Assembly (NCBI GenBank): GCA_964514385.1
Contig: CAZEQJ010000004.1
Span: 62,001-126,000, forward strand
DNA length: 64,000 nt
Source: CAZEQJ01 sp964514385
GTDB lineage: Bacteria; Bacteroidota; Bacteroidia; Cytophagales; Cyclobacteriaceae
Reading direction: 5' to 3'
In this document: in pieces, positions 60,559-64,000 of the stretch
How the letters are laid out: each line of letters opens with the position of its first letter
How positions within the stretch are numbered: the first letter of the stretch is position 1
Translations under genes and position numbers: made by a program
The notes under the pieces: model-generated
The model's database searches: none
What the model was told of the DNA's origin: nothing
What the model saw: only the letters and a program-made list of their open reading frames with translations

Positions 60559-62977
60559 CGAAAGTATAAATACGTTTTACACGCTCATGAATACTGCTGA
60601 TAATCTCATATGGTATGGTTTGTTGTGCAGCAGCAAGTGCTTTGACCTGTTCCTGATTTTCAAATATCACTACTTCATCACCAGCATTTACGGTCAGATC
60701 ACCCACCTCAACCATCGTCATGTCCATGCATACATTACCTACAGTAGGGCAAAACCGACCATGAATATAAACACCACTTTTACCATTACCTAAGCTTCTG
60801 TCAAACCCATCAGCGTATCCGATACTAACAGTGGCTATGGTTGTATCCTTTGTGAGGATACAATGCCTTCCGTACCCCACACTCTCTCCCTCAGGCACTA
60901 TTTTCACCTGGCTTACTGAGGCAGTCAAACGGCCTACAGGTAGCAGCTGCTTTTCAATATCTGCAGCTCCATCAAACCCATAAAGTCCAATGCCGAGCCT
61001 TAACATATCAAAATGCGCTTCAGGAAAACGTGAAATGGCTGATGTGTTGGCAATATGTCGCAAAGGACGGTAACTAAGTCTGCTCATTATTACTTCAGAT
61101 CTTTCGTCAAAATCGCGTATCTGACGAAGGGTAAAGGCGCTATGCTCCTCTTCATCGGAGGCAGCAAGGTGAGACATGATGGATTTCACTTTTACCCCGG
61201 GGTTCCTTTTAAGGATAGTACCTATGGCATTTACATCGTCTGCATCGAGCCCCAGACGGTGCATTCCGGTATCCAGCTTGAGGTGGATATTTAGCTCTTC
61301 TGCCGGTTGCAATTCTTCGCATAATCTGTTCAGTAGTTCGATACTGTAAACTTCCGGCTCCAGGTTATACTGCAAAAATGTATTTGCCGGTGCATCCAGT
61401 GGATTAAGCACCATAATCGGCAGTGTTATGCCGGCATGACGTAAGCGAATGCCTTCATCCGGATATGCCACAGCCAGGTAGTCGACATGATTTTGTTGCA
61501 GCACCGATATAATTTCATTACCTGAGCCGTAGGCAAAAGCTTTTACCATTACCATCAGCCGGGTGTCCTGACCAGCGATAATGCGGTAAATTTTGAGGTT
61601 GTGCTCAAGATGGTGCAGGTTTATTTCAAGTGTTGTCTGATGGCTCTTTTCCGAAAGCTTTTCCGAAATGCGTTCAAAAGACATCGACCTTGGTCCTTTG
61701 ATCAGCATGGTCCTGTTGGAAAGATTAAGATGAATCGGGTCATTCAGAAAAGCGTCGACATCAGGGTACTGCCTTTGGTTGACGTCTGGGAAAGTGTATG
61801 CCGAAATAGCATTTCCTATGGTATGAAGTTCCTTTACCTCGTATTTGATGAGCAGAGCTGTTACCTGCTCAAAAACATGTTTCTGGTTTTGCTGCTCAGG
61901 AAAATCGCCCAGGATAAGAACCTTCTGCTTATTAAAGTGGTGCTGATTAAGAAAGGACAAGGCTATCTCAAGCCCGTCGAGGTCATTATTGTAGGAGTCA
62001 TCGATGATGTACGAATTTTGCCGCGCCCTTTTTATCTCGAGCCGCATATTTACTGACCGTAGCGACCACAGTCCTCTGGTTATCAGTTCATGAGGCATTT
62101 CGAGCTCAAGGCTGCAGGTGAGTACATGCAGCGCATTTTCTACAGAGGCGTCATCTATGAAGGGTAATTTAAATACGTTATCCTTCCAATAAACCGTAGT
62201 CGATGTGCTTTCCTGTATGATGTTATAAAAATAGTCAGCTTCTTTTTTTCGGTCTGACCAGCTGACCAGCTTATTTGGATAGCGTGAAAAAAGGGTCTGG
62301 TAGACTATGTTGTCATCAAGTCTGAAGATTATTTTATTTGTATGTTTAAAAAGGTCAGCTTTTTCCTCTGCTTTATGCAGGCGGTTGCTGAATCCTTCAT
62401 CGTGGGCAGCTCCAATATTGGTGAAGATCCCAAATTGGGGCATTATCATCGCCTCAAGCCGTTGCATTTCGCCGGGTCGTGATATGCCGGCTTCAATAAT
62501 GGAGTAGTCATGCCGCCCTTGTCTTAATATGGAAAGGGGCACGCCCACCTGACTGTTGTAGCTTTTCGGATTTTTACCGGTTTGCCATTTTTGGCTGAGC
62601 ACCGTGTGCATCCATTCTTTAACTATGGTTTTGCCATTGCTGCCCGTTATACCGATGAACGGGTGATCCAGTGTTTGGCGATGATATCTTGCCAGCTGCT
62701 GAAGAGCATCTAGCGTATTTTCTACATGGATAATGGTGGCTTCTTCCGGTAGTTCAACAGGCCGCGATACGATAAAAGTGCGAATACCTTTCTGATATGC
62801 CTGTGCGACATAATGATGAGCGTCGTGGTGAGGACCAATAAGTGTAACGAATACATTTTTTTTAAAAAATGATCCGCGTCGTGTATCGGTAACAATTCCC
62901 CTTATTTTTTCTTCTAAGCCCTTTTGGATACATTTTCCATTGACAGCTGCTATCAGTTGAGGGATTGTGAAAAACAT
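60551..62977 (-). CDS. murF-alr: Fused MurF (UDP-MurNAc-tripeptide-D-Ala-D-Ala ligase) and alanine racemase
   Basis: An 808-residue bifunctional cell-wall enzyme. Residues 1-445 are MurF with the ATP loop GITGSNGKTIVKEW near 107 and DDSYNNDLDGLEIA near 330. Residues 450-808 are alanine racemase with the PLP-lysine segment MVMVKAFAYGSGNEI near 480, KLDTGMHRLG near 568 and GYGRHCILT near 702. The fusion makes D-alanine and uses its dipeptide within one chain. Such fusions are known in Bacteroidota. The PLP motif has Phe where Asp is more common. Confidence 0.95.
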   Translation of the reverse strand: MFFTIPQLIAAVNGKCIQKGLEEKIRGIVTDTRRGSFFKKNVFVTLIGPHHDAHHYVAQAYQKGIRTFIVSRPVELPEEATIIHVENTLDALQQLARYHRQTLDHPFIGITGSNGKTIVKEWMHTVLSQKWQTGKNPKSYNSQVGVPLSILRQGRHDYSIIEAGISRPGEMQRLEAMIMPQFGIFTNIGAAHDEGFSNRLHKAEEKADLFKHTNKIIFRLDDNIVYQTLFSRYPNKLVSWSDRKKEADYFYNIIQESTSTTVYWKDNVFKLPFIDDASVENALHVLTCSLELEMPHELITRGLWSLRSVNMRLEIKRARQNSYIIDDSYNNDLDGLEIALSFLNQHHFNKQKVLILGDFPEQQNQKHVFEQVTALLIKYEVKELHTIGNAISAYTFPDVNQRQYPDVDAFLNDPIHLNLSNRTMLIKGPRSMSFERISEKLSEKSHQTTLEINLHHLEHNLKIYRIIAGQDTRLMVMVKAFAYGSGNEIISVLQQNHVDYLAVAYPDEGIRLRHAGITLPIMVLNPLDAPANTFLQYNLEPEVYSIELLNRLCEELQPAEELNIHLKLDTGMHRLGLDADDVNAIGTILKRNPGVKVKSIMSHLAASDEEEHSAFTLRQIRDFDERSEVIMSRLSYRPLRHIANTSAISRFPEAHFDMLRLGIGLYGFDGAADIEKQLLPVGRLTASVSQVKIVPEGESVGYGRHCILTKDTTIATVSIGYADGFDRSLGNGKSGVYIHGRFCPTVGNVCMDMTMVEVGDLTVNAGDEVVIFENQEQVKALAAAQQTIPYEIISSIHERVKRIYTFDG

Positions 62978-62983
62978 ATCTAC

Positions 62984-63014
62984 TTGATTATTACGATATT
63001 AAGCCCTATATTCG
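62984..63014 (+). promoter_or_regulatory. Candidate promoter of the small secreted protein
   Basis: TTG at 62984-62986 and TATATTCG at 63007-63014 are 20 bases apart and match the Bacteroidota -33/-7 pattern with one mismatch (C for T in the -7 element). The ATG lies 24 bases downstream. Confidence 0.35.
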
Positions 63015-63038
63015 TCATCCATTTCTAAAAGGTCAACT

Positions 63039-63338
63039 ATGAAAAAGCTAATTGTGATTACGGGATTCCTTGTAGGTTTTTCCTTTCATGCACATGCTTC
63101 TGCAGCTCCATTCGACCAGGAAAAGCCCAAAGCTACTCAAAAAACGGAGGAAGATAAGGAAAAGAAGGAAACGGTTTCACCTGTTTCGTACAATGTACTC
63201 TTCTACCTGTTATACAAGCATAGCACTGCTGAAAAGACGGATCGCACACCATCAGATACTGTGGAGAACAGGTCAGGAGAAAATGAAATACAAATTCAGG
63301 AAGCGATACCACGCGACGTCCCTGCGGGCAATCAGTAA
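63039..63338 (+). CDS. Small secreted protein of unknown function
   Basis: A 99-residue protein with an N-terminal signal (MKKLIVITGFLVGFSFHAHAS). The mature part is very rich in Lys, Glu and Thr, with a short hydrophobic VLFYLLYK in the middle. No family is recognised. It stands alone between the divergent murF-alr gene and the convergent hisA gene. Confidence 0.6.
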   Translation: MKKLIVITGFLVGFSFHAHASAAPFDQEKPKATQKTEEDKEKKETVSPVSYNVLFYLLYKHSTAEKTDRTPSDTVENRSGENEIQIQEAIPRDVPAGNQ

Positions 63339-63354
63339 TTACTCAGATGGAGAA

Positions 63355-64000
63355 TTAAACGGTATTCATTCTTGACATGAAGGATTCTATTTCCTTCAGA
63401 GTGATCTTATTTTCATAGTAAGCCTTACCGAAGATTACGCCGTATATGCCGATATCTTCCAGTTTTTCGATGTCTTCCATATTTCGGACACCACCGCTGG
63501 CAAAAACATTCATATTCGGAAACCGGTCCACAATCTTTTTATACAGGTCGAAGTTTGGTCCCACCAATGTGCCGTCTCGGTGAATATCTGTTACCTTGAT
63601 GAATTTAAGGCCTTTATTGTAAAATTCCTCAATGTGTTCGAAAACATCAATATCAGTATCTTTTTGCCATCCGTGTATCGCTACTTTTTCGTCCACGCAA
63701 TCAGCACTCAGCGCTATTTTATCCCTGCCATATGAAAAAAGCCATGCAGTGAACAGATCCGGGTTTCGAACGGCAAGCGTACCTGATGTGATGGAAGTCG
63801 CACCGCTTTCGAATGCTTTCATGATATCACCATCAGTGTTTATTCCACCACTGTAATTAATGCTAAGTTCTGTATAACCGGAAATAGCCTGAAGCACATG
63901 GTAGTTTTCCGGCTCTCCCCGGAGTGTGCCATCCAGGTCGACGATATGCAAAAGCCTTACTCCGGCATGCTGAAACTTCAGCGCCAGATCGATAGGATTA
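63355..64000 (-). CDS. hisA: HisA, phosphoribosylformimino-AICAR isomerase (5' end outside window)
   Basis: Histidine synthesis enzyme, a TIM barrel. The visible 215 codons run off the right edge. HIVDLDGTL, ELSINYSGGINTDGDI, SADCVDEKVAIHGW, VTDIHRDGTLVGPNFD and FASGGVRNMEDIEKLEDIGIYGVIFGKA are present, including the second catalytic Asp in TDIHRDG. Upstream of HIVDLDG the frame continues with NPIDLALKFQHAGVRLL to the edge, so the TTG at 63951 is not the start. HisF and HisH would lie to the sides. Confidence 0.95.
   Translation of the reverse strand, partial: NPIDLALKFQHAGVRLLHIVDLDGTLRGEPENYHVLQAISGYTELSINYSGGINTDGDIMKAFESGATSITSGTLAVRNPDLFTAWLFSYGRDKIALSADCVDEKVAIHGWQKDTDIDVFEHIEEFYNKGLKFIKVTDIHRDGTLVGPNFDLYKKIVDRFPNMNVFASGGVRNMEDIEKLEDIGIYGVIFGKAYYENKITLKEIESFMSRMNTV

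Noticed and set aside
1..64000. CRISPR arrays, insertion sequences, integrases, prophage genes, rRNA
   Set aside because: Looked for and not found; no regular spaced repeats and no transposase or phage motif.

Overview
The window is a stretch of chromosome from a member of the Bacteroidota, most likely of the order Cytophagales. The evidence is the type IX secretion (T9SS) and gliding-type C-terminal sorting domains, a PorE-like OmpA lipoprotein, a MurF-alanine racemase fusion, an L28-L33-DUF4295-FtsY block, CrtYcd/CrtZ carotenoid genes, and promoters of the TTTG-N19-TAnnTTTG type. Nearly all sequence is coding, with many 1-14 base overlaps between neighbours. I see no insertion sequence, prophage, integrase, CRISPR array or rRNA.

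Region by region: 0-4.9 kb holds manA, lipB, a PolB-type exonuclease and a double-ATPase ABC protein as one overlapping unit, facing a beta carbonic anhydrase. 5.1-8.2 kb is RNase R and a short-chain prenyl diphosphate synthase. 8.5-15.3 kb is a carotenoid locus: a CruF-like hydratase, a MerR-type regulator with a cobalamin domain, then a compact run of an ECF sigma factor, crtI, crtB, crtYcd, ispH and crtZ. Its 285-base leader carries six copies of the 7-mer TGTTTAA/TTAAACA. 15.3-21.9 kb has PorE-like, a membrane Fe-S electron-transfer pair, tRNA-Phe, rluB, scpB and a DksA-like gene. 21.9-37.4 kb is richest in secreted proteins: a lamin-tail protein, a gliding-type giant protein, a predicted HExxH peptidase with a T9SS tail, an unnamed secreted family and a BamA-like barrel. 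Smaller enzymes, including a KamA radical SAM protein and a lipoprotein methyltransferase, lie among them.

37.4-47.7 kb has an ATP-grasp enzyme, DinB-like, recX (with an apparent non-standard start), nadC, gpmI, an MsbA-type exporter, terC and a broken potassium channel gene. 47.7-56.4 kb has purE, hemB, rocD, tRNA-Ala, an NlpC/P60 lipoprotein, asnB, a large FAD/Fe-S dehydrogenase and a CAP protein. 56.5-64 kb has an unknown gene, ftsY, DUF4295, rpmG, rpmB, purK, a DUF554 membrane protein, the murF-alr fusion, a small secreted protein and the 3' part of hisA, which leaves the window.

The most coherent system is the carotenoid locus. Precursor supply (prenyl synthase, IspH), colour-forming steps (CrtB, CrtI, CrtYcd, CrtZ, CruF) and two regulators (MerR-cobalamin, ECF sigma) lie within 8 kb, with a repeated operator-like motif at the promoter of the main operon. 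The gene set fits a monocyclic hydroxylated carotenoid of the saproxanthin type, which is an inference. All function calls come from reading motifs; no database search was run.
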